Origin: an uncultured Bacteroidota bacterium
GTDB taxonomy: Bacteria > Bacteroidota > Bacteroidia > Flavobacteriales_F > PHOS-HE28
Length of the DNA stretch: 64,000 nt
Direction: 5' to 3'
NCBI GenBank assembly: GCA_902826215.1
Contig: CADEDY010000005.1
Coordinates: 105,397 to 169,396 of the forward strand
In this document: in pieces, positions 42,025 through 49,146 of the stretch
Layout of the letters: each line of letters begins with the position of its first letter
Numbering within the stretch: the first letter of the stretch is position 1
The notes under the pieces: generated by a model
Told to the model about the DNA's origin: nothing
The model's input: only the letters and a program-made list of their open reading frames with translations
The model's database searches: none
Position numbers and translations under genes: made by a program

Positions 42025-42675
42025 ATGAACGAACTTTACGACATGTTCGTCGATCAGACATTGGAAGAAGAATTCGAGCGTGTTGCCATCCATCGTTCCC
42101 TGAAGGCCGGTGAGGTGCTCATGCAGCCTGGCGATCCCATCACCCACGTGCCGATCGTGGAGAAGGGCAGTCTGCGGATCCTCGCTCAGGACGGTCAAGG
42201 ACACGAACGGTTCCTATACCACATCATGCCCGGTGAATCGTGTGCGGTGTCGCTGACATGCTGTAGCTCCAGACGGACCAGCTCCGTGCTGGCGATCGTG
42301 GAGGAGGATACCGAACTGTTGATGATCCCCGCGCGGTACATGGACGAATGGATGATCCATGCAGAATGGCGCAAGTTCGTGAGCGGCACACAAGCGCAGC
42401 GTTTCGAAGAGCTCCTGCAGACCATTGAAGTGGTCGCTTTCCACAAGCTCGATGAACAGTTGTGGGATTACCTCGTGAAGCGCGTGCAAGCGACCGGTTC
42501 GCACATCTTGAAGATGACGCATCAGGACATCGCCCAAGAGTTGAATTCTCCACGTGAGGTGATCACGCGCCTATTGCATCAGTTGCAAGCTCGAGGGCAG
42601 GTCACCATCGCACGTGGATCCATGGAGGTGCACGTTTCAGCAACGTGGGATCCGCCTTCAAAGGAAGGGCTGTAG
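42025..42675 (+). CDS. Crp/Fnr family transcriptional regulator
   Basis: The 216-residue protein has an N-terminal cNMP-binding-fold beta-roll (residues ~20-110), a dimerisation helix and a C-terminal winged HTH. The HTH helix reads MTHQDIAQELNSPREVITRLL; R177, E178 and R182 occupy the positions of R180, E181 and R185 of E. coli CRP, which read GTGA. The beta-roll has GESCAVSLTCCSS with Cys73, Cys79 and Cys80, and lacks the N-terminal cysteine cluster of FNR. A redox or sulfur-species sensor is plausible. Its 3' end overlaps the convergent thioredoxin gene by 18 nt. Confidence 0.92.
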   Translation: MNELYDMFVDQTLEEEFERVAIHRSLKAGEVLMQPGDPITHVPIVEKGSLRILAQDGQGHERFLYHIMPGESCAVSLTCCSSRRTSSVLAIVEEDTELLMIPARYMDEWMIHAEWRKFVSGTQAQRFEELLQTIEVVAFHKLDEQLWDYLVKRVQATGSHILKMTHQDIAQELNSPREVITRLLHQLQARGQVTIARGSMEVHVSATWDPPSKEGL

Positions 42676-42966
42676 CACGCTCTGCAGCTGTGCGGCGCTC
42701 ATCACGCCGGCTTTTTTCCAAACCACTGTGCCCTTCTTGAAGATCGCAAGCGTTGGTACGCCACGCACACCGTAGGCCTGGGCTGCAGCCGGGTTCTTGT
42801 CCACATCGATCTTGATCACCGTCGCTTGGTCGCCTACCTGTTTCTTGAACTCCGCCAGTATGGGCTGCATCATTTTGCAGGGCCCGCACCATTCCGCGAA
42901 GAAATCCACCACAACGGGTTTCTCTCCTGCGATGAGTTCCTTGAAGGTCGTTGCATTAGTGCTCAT
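42658..42966 (-). CDS. Thioredoxin
   Basis: The 102-residue thioredoxin has the WCGPC active site (Cys27, Cys30) in VDFFAEWCGPCKMMQP, the conserved cis-Pro in RGVPTLAIF and a normal length. It has no signal peptide, so it is cytoplasmic. It starts at an ATG that overlaps the stop of the upstream small membrane protein as ATGA. It is the last gene of the minus-strand redox operon that begins at 43928. A reductant role for the rhodanese or peroxiredoxin of the same module is likely by context. Confidence 0.92.
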   Translation of the reverse strand: MSTNATTFKELIAGEKPVVVDFFAEWCGPCKMMQPILAEFKKQVGDQATVIKIDVDKNPAAAQAYGVRGVPTLAIFKKGTVVWKKAGVMSAAQLQSVLQPFL

Positions 42967-43217
42967 TTGGCGTGTATCTCTTCGAATTGAACATCGGTGA
43001 TCGCCGTCTCTGCGGAATTCGTGCGGTCGGTTCGTGATGGGGCGCAGCTCATTCCACAGCATCCGACATTGAACACGGCCTGCAAGCCGAAGAATCCTGC
43101 AGCGAAGTAGGCTAGCGTGTCCGCCTTCAGTATGCCGGCCACCAGGAACATCACGGCCAAGCCGAGCCTGATCCACCGGGTGATATCCCAATTCTGCAAC
43201 AGGAGTGATCGGATCAT
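42963..43217 (-). CDS. DUF2892-like small membrane protein with CCGMSC motif
   Basis: The 84-residue protein has two short hydrophobic helices (RLGLAVMFLVAGILKADTLAYFAAGFFGLQAVFNV) followed by GCCGMSC, a cysteine cluster that could bind metal or carry persulfide. Part of the sequence resembles the DUF2892/YgaP membrane hairpin. Both ends are coupled by 4-nt overlaps, with the rhodanese upstream and thioredoxin downstream. The ATG at 43217 (MIRSLLLQNWD) was preferred over an upstream start that would overlap the rhodanese more deeply. Confidence 0.8.
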   Translation of the reverse strand: MIRSLLLQNWDITRWIRLGLAVMFLVAGILKADTLAYFAAGFFGLQAVFNVGCCGMSCAPSRTDRTNSAETAITDVQFEEIHAK

Positions 43218-43519
43218 TTGGCCATCAGGCTGTTCACGCTGGTCCATGGTCCGCCGTTGTACGCCTCCATGCCTTGACCTTTGAGGATGTCCAAAGCAGC
43301 TCCGCTACGAGCGCCGCTGCGGCAACATGTGATGACAGGTTTACCCTTTGGGATCTTGTTCAAGTTCTGCGCGAGTTGATCCAAAGGAATGTTCAAGGAT
43401 CCTTTCACGTGACCTTCTGCGTATTCGGCTTTGGTGCGAACATCGACGATGACGGCTCCATTCTTGATGATCTCCGTGAGGTCCACTTTTGGACCCATTC
43501 CGAAAAGTGTGCGAAGCAT
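43214..43519 (-). CDS. Rhodanese-like sulfurtransferase, single domain
   Basis: The 101-residue single-domain rhodanese has VIVDVRTKAEYAEGHVKGSLNIP and an active-site loop ITCCRSGARSG with Cys66 as the predicted persulfide-carrying residue and a second Cys65 beside it. There is no signal peptide. It overlaps the downstream membrane protein by 4 nt and follows the DUF6132 gene after 23 nt. Such proteins pass sulfane sulfur between donors and acceptors. Confidence 0.92.
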   Translation of the reverse strand: MLRTLFGMGPKVDLTEIIKNGAVIVDVRTKAEYAEGHVKGSLNIPLDQLAQNLNKIPKGKPVITCCRSGARSGAALDILKGQGMEAYNGGPWTSVNSLMAK

Positions 43520-43542
43520 GTTTTGGTTCTTTGGTGTTGATG

Positions 43543-43731
43543 TCAGGATCTCTTCTCGCTCTTGAACGTGTTCACCAATAAGCCACCCATCAGGGCACCA
43601 TACAGTGAACTATTGATCGGGCTGCTGGTGATGGCACAACCGTTCGTGCAGCCCCATTGGCTCCAGTAGTACCAGCCTCCCAAGGCACCGAGTACGACGC
43701 CTAGGCCGGTGATCGCCCACTTCGCCTTCAT
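43543..43731 (-). CDS. DUF6132 family small membrane protein
   Basis: The 62-residue protein has one glycine-rich TM helix (AITGLGVVLGALGGWYYW), then GCTNGCAITSSPINSSLYGALMG and a second TM. The G-C-x-x-G-C-x-I-T-S-x-P motif is the signature of DUF6132. It overlaps the preceding ygaP-like gene by 4 nt (ATGA). Function is unknown, but it recurs next to rhodanese genes in Bacteroidota, which suggests a part in thiosulfate or sulfur transport. Confidence 0.85.
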   Translation of the reverse strand: MKAKWAITGLGVVLGALGGWYYWSQWGCTNGCAITSSPINSSLYGALMGGLLVNTFKSEKRS

Positions 43732-43928
43732 GGCTTGCGGGTGGTGAATTTGAACGGTGCGTACAATGGACAGAAACTAACGAAACTGGTGAGCAGGAAC
43801 ACACCTGCAAGGATCAAGAGAACCGTGCCCACTGCACCAGTGATCACGTTCGTGAAGTAGAGTGCAGCGATGATGACGGCTGCAATGATGCGGATCGTGC
43901 GATCCATACTTCCCATGTTCGGTTTCAT
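43728..43928 (-). CDS. YgaP/DUF2892 family membrane protein
   Basis: The 66-residue protein has MDRTIRIIAAVIIAALYF, then a Gly-Ala turn and TVLLILAGVFLLTSFVSFCPLYAPF, the two-helix DUF2892 fold that is fused to rhodanese in E. coli YgaP. The C-P-L-Y motif is well kept. It is the first gene of the minus-strand operon, 22 nt from the -7 element of its promoter. The ATG at 43928 was chosen to match the promoter and the family length. Confidence 0.88.
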   Translation of the reverse strand: MKPNMGSMDRTIRIIAAVIIAALYFTNVITGAVGTVLLILAGVFLLTSFVSFCPLYAPFKFTTRKP

Positions 43929-43949
43929 GCGCGTTCGTTTTGGTTGATG

Positions 43950-43993
43950 CAAAGTTCCGCCCTCCCGAGTGATCGCTCGGTGAGGATCGTCAC
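43950..43993 (-). promoter_or_regulatory. Crp-type operator and -7 element for the ygaP-rhodanese-thioredoxin operon
   Basis: On the minus strand, GTGA-N6-TCAC (43980-43993) is followed by GAACTTTG (43950-43957). The operator-to-TTTG distance is 44 bp, as at the three other sites. A 14-of-16 palindrome at 43965-43980 lies between operator and -7. Confidence 0.7.
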
Positions 43994-44023
43994 GGGAGCA
44001 AGGGCGCGGCTAACGTCCATGGG

Positions 44024-44067
44024 GTGAGCAATGTCACACCCCGCGCAGAAAGGATGGGTTCTCTTTG
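44024..44067 (+). promoter_or_regulatory. Crp-type operator and -7 element for the peroxiredoxin gene
   Basis: GTGA-N6-TCAC lies at 44024-44037 and TCTCTTTG at 44060-44067, again 44 bp overall. The -7 octamer is identical to that at 41591-41598. The ATG at 44091 is 23 nt past the -7. Confidence 0.7.
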
Positions 44068-44090
44068 TGCCAACTTCTAACAGCAGTATC

Positions 44091-44741
44091 ATGGAAACCA
44101 CACAAATGCCACGGATCGGCGACCAAGCTCCCGATTTCGAGGCCCTCACGACGACCGGCCCGCTCAAGTTCAGTGAGTACATCAAGGACAGTTGGGCCAT
44201 CCTCTTCTCGCACCCCGCCGACTTCACTCCGGTCTGCACCACCGAACTCAGCGGTTTCGCAGAGAACAAGGATTGGTTCGCGAAGCGGAATACGAAGCTC
44301 ATCGGCGAAAGCATCGATAGCATCCACAGCCACATTGCATGGGTGCAAGCGGTGCGCGAGAAGACCGGTGTCTACATGGACTTCCCGATCATCGCCGACA
44401 TCGATATGAAGGTGGCGAACCTGTACGGTATGTTGCACGAGAAAGCGAGCAATACCGCTGCGGTGCGCGCCGTGTTCTTCATCGACCCGAAAGGCATCAT
44501 CCGTTTGGTGATGTACTATCCACTGAACGTCGGTCGCAACATGGACGAGATCAAGCGGGTGCTGGAGGCCATGCAGACCGCTGATGCGAACGGATGTGCC
44601 ATGCCCTTGAATTGGAAGAAAGGCGACAAGGTCATCGTGCCTCCACCCAAGACCTTGAAGGACCTGGATGCTCGCTTGAGCGAAAAGGGCATCGAGCTGA
44701 TCGACTTCTACTTGGCCAAGAAGGAGCTGGCTACGGCCTGA
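44091..44741 (+). CDS. 1-Cys (Prx6-type) peroxiredoxin
   Basis: The 216-residue peroxiredoxin has the peroxidatic Cys49 in SHPADFTPVCTTELSGF and the long C-terminal region of Prx6-type enzymes (KGDKVIVPPPKT). It reduces peroxides, probably with thioredoxin or another thiol as electron donor. The start at 44091 (METTQMPRIG) follows the predicted promoter; the in-frame ATG at 44031 would begin before it. It is transcribed alone, opposite the ygaP-rhodanese operon, from a shared divergent region with two Crp-type sites. Confidence 0.95.
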   Translation: METTQMPRIGDQAPDFEALTTTGPLKFSEYIKDSWAILFSHPADFTPVCTTELSGFAENKDWFAKRNTKLIGESIDSIHSHIAWVQAVREKTGVYMDFPIIADIDMKVANLYGMLHEKASNTAAVRAVFFIDPKGIIRLVMYYPLNVGRNMDEIKRVLEAMQTADANGCAMPLNWKKGDKVIVPPPKTLKDLDARLSEKGIELIDFYLAKKELATA

Positions 44742-44769
44742 GTCGTTTCGGCTACGCGCTGCAGAATGT

Positions 44770-44809
44770 GATCCCCACTTGGCCGACCTGGGTTGGACAA
44801 GTGGGGATC
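44770..44809. terminator. Strong bidirectional hairpin between peroxiredoxin and rhodanese lipoprotein
   Basis: A perfect 12-bp stem (GATCCCCACTTG and CAAGTGGGGATC) is extended by an inner 6-bp stem with one G-U pair. It lies between two convergent genes. The U-tracts are poor (TTGCTTGC), so pausing plus Rho is possible. Confidence 0.75.
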
Positions 44810-44824
44810 TTGCTTGCTGGTGTA

Positions 44825-45214
44825 TTACCGAGCGATCAGCTTGTTGGCTGCTCGCCACGCAAGAATGCCCCCGTGCAGGTCGTCCACGTCGGAGAATCCT
44901 TGTGCCCGCATGTACGTGCTTGCAGCGGCACTGCGCCTGCCCGATGCACAATAGAGCAGGGTCGGCTTCGAATGGTCGAGATTCGGAAGTTCAGCCTCCA
45001 ATTGACCGCTCGACCAGTCCAGATTCCGAGCTCCGTCCAGATGACCGCTTGCGAATTCCGCAGCCGTGCGCACGTCGATCAATTGAATGTTGCCATCCTT
45101 CAGTCGTTCTTCAAAATCATCCGCTTCGAGCGTCGTGCCGGACTGGCTGGATGCACAGCTCGTCAGCGCCATGGTTAGAAGGAACGCACTACGGAGGGAG
45201 ATGGACGCTGTCAT
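44825..45214 (-). CDS. Rhodanese-domain lipoprotein
   Basis: The 129-residue lipoprotein has a signal peptide with lipobox LTSC (Cys20). Its rhodanese domain has IQLIDVRTAAEFASGHLDGARNLD and the active-site loop LLYCASGRRSAAA. The lipid anchor puts this sulfurtransferase in the periplasm, complementary to the cytoplasmic rhodanese at 43214-43519. It is 3 nt downstream of the porin gene, so the two are in the DsrE operon. Confidence 0.92.
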   Translation of the reverse strand: MTASISLRSAFLLTMALTSCASSQSGTTLEADDFEERLKDGNIQLIDVRTAAEFASGHLDGARNLDWSSGQLEAELPNLDHSKPTLLYCASGRRSAAASTYMRAQGFSDVDDLHGGILAWRAANKLIAR

Positions 45215-45217
45215 GGT

Positions 45218-46651
45218 TCAGAACACGTAGTTGAGGATGAGGTCCACATGGTGCATGTTCACCTTGTTGAAGACCGGGCGATCGGTCAATTCCTGGCCGG
45301 GCAGTGGCATTTTGTAGAGGTAGAGCACTTGTGCGGCCAAGCCTTGCCAACCTCCGCGGAACTGGTATTGGATGTTGAGGTTGTATTGTGCGTAGGATGG
45401 CATCGTGTATTTGTTCAGTCTAGCGTCCGAAACGGATGGCAGCAGATACAGGCCAGCGTCGGTCTCCAAACGAAGACCCGGTCGCAGGTCTTTCCAGATG
45501 AGGTTGACCGTTATGGCGTGCACATCGCCCAGACCTTCGTTCCGCTCGCGCGGCAGAAAGGTGAAGAACGGATCACGTCCCCATTCGCGGGGCATCAGGT
45601 AGCGGCCACCTTTCGTGATGCGTGTGTAGTTGGCCTGCCATCGGAACTTACCCAGCACGTTGCGGATCCGTGCACTGAAGGCCACGCTCTCTTCACCGGT
45701 CGGCATGTAGGCTGAACTCGTTTCGGAAGGAAGGCCATGCGCGATCGGTGTCTGCTGCAAGGCCAAACCGGAAAAGCTCCAGCGATCGGTGCGTTCACCC
45801 AGATCGGCTTGGATCATGGCCGTGTTGAACATATTCTCCACCAGCAGATCCCAGGCGGTGAGCGTCAGTGCCTGTTGAATGGTGCGCTTGGCACTGAGCG
45901 CAACAATGCCGGAGCTGTTCTGCGAAGAGGCATAGGTAGACGGTTCACCGAGCGTGTTACGACCAACAGGATACAAGCCGACACTTTCATCGACCCGATA
46001 CCAGTTGCTGGTGCTTCGCGGAGCAACCCTGTAGATCCAGCCCCCTTCGAAAGTGAGGCCATGCTCGGTCGTGTGTTTTCCCCAGAGGCCTTCGAAGAAC
46101 GTGGGATGCATGCGGCCATCCTGTGCGTTGAGGAACGGGGTGTTCAGCGCTTGTTTGCCGAATACGATCCGCGTTCGCTTGACGCGTGAAACGTAGTTCA
46201 ATTGGAACTCCTGCAGGTAGGCGACGTCATTCGTTGAACGTGGGTTCGTGACGTCGAAGAGTCCGATCTCGTACCGGTTCGGAAGGCCGGTGACGGGGTC
46301 ATTGACGGTAAGATCGCTGGAACTGAGGTCGAAGGTGTAGCCACCGGTCAATTTGAATTGCAGGCCGTGCCAGCGTTGCGAACTGTACGTCAATGCCCCA
46401 CCGAATGCGATGGCATAGTAGTCGTTCGGAACACCTTCGTTGAGCGTGGCCATGCTGTACTGTCTGAAGCGGCCATCCAGTGTGCCGTGCTTCATGATGT
46501 CGTACAGGCGGCTCTCCACCCGCGTGCTATCACCCGGCGGCAGATCCTGTTCTGCGTGCTGTGCCAGCAACGCTGGAACGAGCAGGACCGTGATCAGTAT
46601 GGTCAATAGGGAACGTACGGAGCATATCCGTTTTTGTAGGAAGCTCATCAT
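45218..46651 (-). CDS. OprD-family-like outer membrane porin
   Basis: The 477-residue protein has a signal sequence (LLTILITVLLVPALLAQ) and alternating amphipathic strands throughout. It ends in a C-terminal aromatic residue (ILNYVF), as expected for an 18-strand-type barrel. The N-terminal HGTLDGRFRQYSMATLNEG and ALTYSSQRWHGLQFKLTGGY resemble the OprD family of substrate-specific porins. It probably imports a small solute for the same redox/sulfur module. It lies 3 nt from both the DsrE protein upstream and the rhodanese lipoprotein downstream. Confidence 0.75.
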   Translation of the reverse strand: MMSFLQKRICSVRSLLTILITVLLVPALLAQHAEQDLPPGDSTRVESRLYDIMKHGTLDGRFRQYSMATLNEGVPNDYYAIAFGGALTYSSQRWHGLQFKLTGGYTFDLSSSDLTVNDPVTGLPNRYEIGLFDVTNPRSTNDVAYLQEFQLNYVSRVKRTRIVFGKQALNTPFLNAQDGRMHPTFFEGLWGKHTTEHGLTFEGGWIYRVAPRSTSNWYRVDESVGLYPVGRNTLGEPSTYASSQNSSGIVALSAKRTIQQALTLTAWDLLVENMFNTAMIQADLGERTDRWSFSGLALQQTPIAHGLPSETSSAYMPTGEESVAFSARIRNVLGKFRWQANYTRITKGGRYLMPREWGRDPFFTFLPRERNEGLGDVHAITVNLIWKDLRPGLRLETDAGLYLLPSVSDARLNKYTMPSYAQYNLNIQYQFRGGWQGLAAQVLYLYKMPLPGQELTDRPVFNKVNMHHVDLILNYVF

Positions 46652-46654
46652 GGG

Positions 46655-47068
46655 CTAGAAGCCTGCCTTGATATAGCTCCAGCCTTGCTCTTGGCGCTCG
46701 ACGATGTGGATGATCCCGGCTTTCACGAAACCGGCCTGCGGCACGATCAACGATCGGTCCAGCTTGCGTTCCTTGATGGTGTTCTCGCACGCCAGGAAGA
46801 CGATGCCCATGGACGCGGCACCTTCCAGACCAGAGAGGACCACACTGCGGTCGGACATCAGCATGTCCATCCCGGGACCGTGGCAAACTACCTCCAGCTG
46901 CATGGTCGGAGCTGCCTCTTTCATGTTACGCAGTTGTTTCATGAGCCCCTTGTGAACGAGCGTGTCGCCACTGGTCAGTTGCATTACGATGCGGTGATGA
47001 CGTGCGTTATCCTGTGCGAAGGAGACACTGGCGAGGAGGAAAGCGAAGAGGACAAGGAGCTGCTTCAT
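46655..47068 (-). CDS. Secreted DsrE/DsrF-like protein
   Basis: The 137-residue protein has a signal peptide (QLLVLFAFLLASVSFAQ) and a DsrE fold (HRIVMQLTSGD at the first strand, LEVVCHGPGMDML and GIVFLACENTIKERKLD further on). One Cys is in each of the two usual positions (VCHGPG and ACENT). DsrE-type proteins carry or sense sulfane sulfur, and this one would act in the periplasm. It is the first gene of a three-gene operon with the porin and the rhodanese lipoprotein. The predicted -7 element leaves almost no 5' UTR. Confidence 0.88.
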   Translation of the reverse strand: MKQLLVLFAFLLASVSFAQDNARHHRIVMQLTSGDTLVHKGLMKQLRNMKEAAPTMQLEVVCHGPGMDMLMSDRSVVLSGLEGAASMGIVFLACENTIKERKLDRSLIVPQAGFVKAGIIHIVERQEQGWSYIKAGF

Positions 47069-47072
47069 GCGG

Positions 47073-47116
47073 CAAAGGTCCGAGGGACCTCAAGTCCGGA
47101 CTGTGACCTCTCTCAC
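47073..47116 (-). promoter_or_regulatory. Crp-type operator and -7 element for the DsrE-porin-rhodanese operon
   Basis: The operator is the full TGTGA-N6-TCACA (47102-47117). GACCTTTG lies at 47073-47080 on the minus strand, 44 bp from first G to last G as at the other three sites. The ATG at 47068 is only 4 nt past the -7 element, so the mRNA may be leaderless. Confidence 0.75.
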
Positions 47117-47317
47117 ACTTCGACAGGACCTCTGGTATCGAGTTGATCTCCAGCCGAACCCATATTTTTAGCAGCCGCCCAACCATGCACCCGATTTTGG
47201 TGTCAACCATGCGAGGGGACGAACTGACGTTGCCGGCCGGATCCGGATCCCGACTGATCGGCGGGATGCGTATGACCAAGGTGGCATGAACGTTCGAAGG
47301 TCGTGACGTGATGTAAC

Positions 47318-47890
47318 ATGCTCAGTCTCAGCGGTTCGCTTTTAGAACGGTGCGTCCATAAGGACAGCGCGGCCCAATTCGAACTGTATGAAGTGTTGCG
47401 GAACGACCTCCTCTCCATCGCCCGTCGTTATGAGCGGGATACCCAGCTCCGGAATGCCATGGTGAACACTGCGTTCATGAAGATACTCGACCATTTGCCC
47501 ACGCGGGACCCATCGGCTCCGTTCGAGGCTTGGTGCCGTCGGATCACGATCAACACGGTCCTGAACGAACAGCGCGACCGGAAAGTCGCCGATCGGAATC
47601 ACGCGCCCATTCCGGTGGAACATGCGGAGAACATGTACTCCACGGAGGTGAACGGTGTGGAGGAGATGATCGAGACCGAGGAGTTGCAGCACATGATGGA
47701 TCAATTACCTGCGGTGACCCGCCAGGTGTTCAACCTCTACGCCATCGACGGCTGGAAGCACCGCGAGATCGCGGAGCGATTGCATATGTCCGAAGGAACC
47801 TCGAAGTGGCATGTGAACCACGCCCGCGTGCACTTACAGGCCATGCTCGCCAAGGCGATGCGCCCGCACCTTATCCTGCAAAGCGCATGA
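47318..47890 (+). CDS. ECF-type RNA polymerase sigma factor
   Basis: The 190-residue protein has sigma region 2 (residues ~20-90: FELYEVLRNDLLSIARRYERD, then AFMKILDHLP and FEAWCRRITINTVLNEQRDRK) and region 4 (LPAVTRQVFNLYAIDGWKHREIAERL, then EGTSKWHVNHARVHLQ). It is a Bacteroidota ECF. Its TGA overlaps the ATG of the following gene as ATGA. That gene codes for a protein with a short cytoplasmic N-terminus and one TM, a plausible anti-sigma partner. The 249-bp region upstream (47069-47317) carries the DsrE promoter; I see no clear promoter for this gene. Confidence 0.92.
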   Translation: MLSLSGSLLERCVHKDSAAQFELYEVLRNDLLSIARRYERDTQLRNAMVNTAFMKILDHLPTRDPSAPFEAWCRRITINTVLNEQRDRKVADRNHAPIPVEHAENMYSTEVNGVEEMIETEELQHMMDQLPAVTRQVFNLYAIDGWKHREIAERLHMSEGTSKWHVNHARVHLQAMLAKAMRPHLILQSA

Positions 47891-49134
47891 GCAGCAAGCG
47901 GTGGGTCGATGGGTTATTCCGGGAGCGGCTAGAGCACCGCAAGTTCCCGGTTGAGGAAGGCGAGTTCGATGCGGTCCGCGCGCTATTGGAAAAGCGCAAT
48001 ATGACTCCGCCGGTCGGCGCGGGAGGTAAACCTTCTGCGTGGTGGCTTGCCACCTTGTTGCCGGTTGCGGCTTTATTGTGGTGGTCCTCAGCCGCAACTG
48101 ACATGGACCCGGTTGGTCATACGGAAGGCGAAGCAACGAGGACCGAGCAGGTGGGCAACACGTTCCATACAACCTCAGGGGCGACCAAAACTGGCAGGGG
48201 AACAACGAGCAGCCCTGAAGTCGTTCTCGGTGCGTTGACCACCACAGCAAGGACCGCAGGAAAAAGTGCTGACGAAGGTCCTTTCCGAACCACCATGAAC
48301 GACCAGATCAGCGATCGTTCAACGTTCTCGAAGGAATGTGGAGGCCGGAGCACCACCTCACGCTCAACCCGCTCATCCAGCTCGCCGAATGGCGTGTCTC
48401 TTGATGGTCCTGGCCTTGCTAGCCAGTATGGTGAAGGATATGATGATCAACTGTCGATCGACGTTGCCTCCTCCCCTGCTGAGGTCGAACTTCTGGGGAC
48501 GCGTTGGACGTTCACATCCGCACCGGAGATCGGTATCCCAATTCACCGCGCCATGGAACTCCCGAAACACCGCGCTTCAGGAGAGTTGCATGCTTTTGGC
48601 GCACCCCTCTCGGTTAGAACACGCCTTGGAGGCGAAGAGGAACCAACACCACAGGCCGGTTCGCTCTTTGGGCTGGAATACCGTGTTCGCTCCAGGTACC
48701 TTTCCATCGCAACGGGCATCCACTACGGCACCTATGGCCTGAAGTCGGGTCAAGCTCAGGCCGAAGTGAAACTCAACTACGTGGAAGTACCTGTCTTGGC
48801 AGGGATCGAGCTCGGCTTTCGGCGTTTCGGTGTTCTGGTCCAAGGAGGCATGAGCCTCGACTTCCTTTTCGATTCCGGGGGGCGCTACCCAACGGATGAT
48901 GCTCGCCCTGGTAGCGGCTTCCCCGATGATGCGTTCACGACACTGAACTACTCGTGGATGATCAGGCCGCAGGTCTCCTATCAGGTGAACGAACACTTGA
49001 GCCTGAGCGCAGGTCCGGTGTGGAAGACACAACTGAGCAACGTTGCGGAGAAAGGATCGCTGAAGGATGCGCGAGCGTTCAATACCGGGATCAGTGCAGG
49101 GTTCACGTGGCATCTTGATCGTTCCACCTTCTAA
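47887..49134 (+). CDS. Single-TM protein with C-terminal outer-membrane-barrel-like domain (sigma-coupled)
   Basis: The 415-residue protein has a charged cytoplasmic N-terminus (residues 1-45, RWVDGLFRERLEHRKFPVEE), a TM helix (WWLATLLPVAALLWW), and a long Ser/Thr/Gly-rich linker (residues ~65-190). It ends in a beta-rich region that looks like an 8-strand barrel (SIATGIHYGTYGLKS, EVPVLAGIELGFRRFGVLVQGG). It has no signal peptide cleavage site. Such proteins accompany ECF sigma factors in Bacteroidota and may pass an envelope signal to the sigma factor. Its ATG overlaps the sigma stop by 4 nt. Confidence 0.8.
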   Translation: MSSKRWVDGLFRERLEHRKFPVEEGEFDAVRALLEKRNMTPPVGAGGKPSAWWLATLLPVAALLWWSSAATDMDPVGHTEGEATRTEQVGNTFHTTSGATKTGRGTTSSPEVVLGALTTTARTAGKSADEGPFRTTMNDQISDRSTFSKECGGRSTTSRSTRSSSSPNGVSLDGPGLASQYGEGYDDQLSIDVASSPAEVELLGTRWTFTSAPEIGIPIHRAMELPKHRASGELHAFGAPLSVRTRLGGEEEPTPQAGSLFGLEYRVRSRYLSIATGIHYGTYGLKSGQAQAEVKLNYVEVPVLAGIELGFRRFGVLVQGGMSLDFLFDSGGRYPTDDARPGSGFPDDAFTTLNYSWMIRPQVSYQVNEHLSLSAGPVWKTQLSNVAEKGSLKDARAFNTGISAGFTWHLDRSTF

Positions 49135-49146
49135 GGCGTGGATGAC

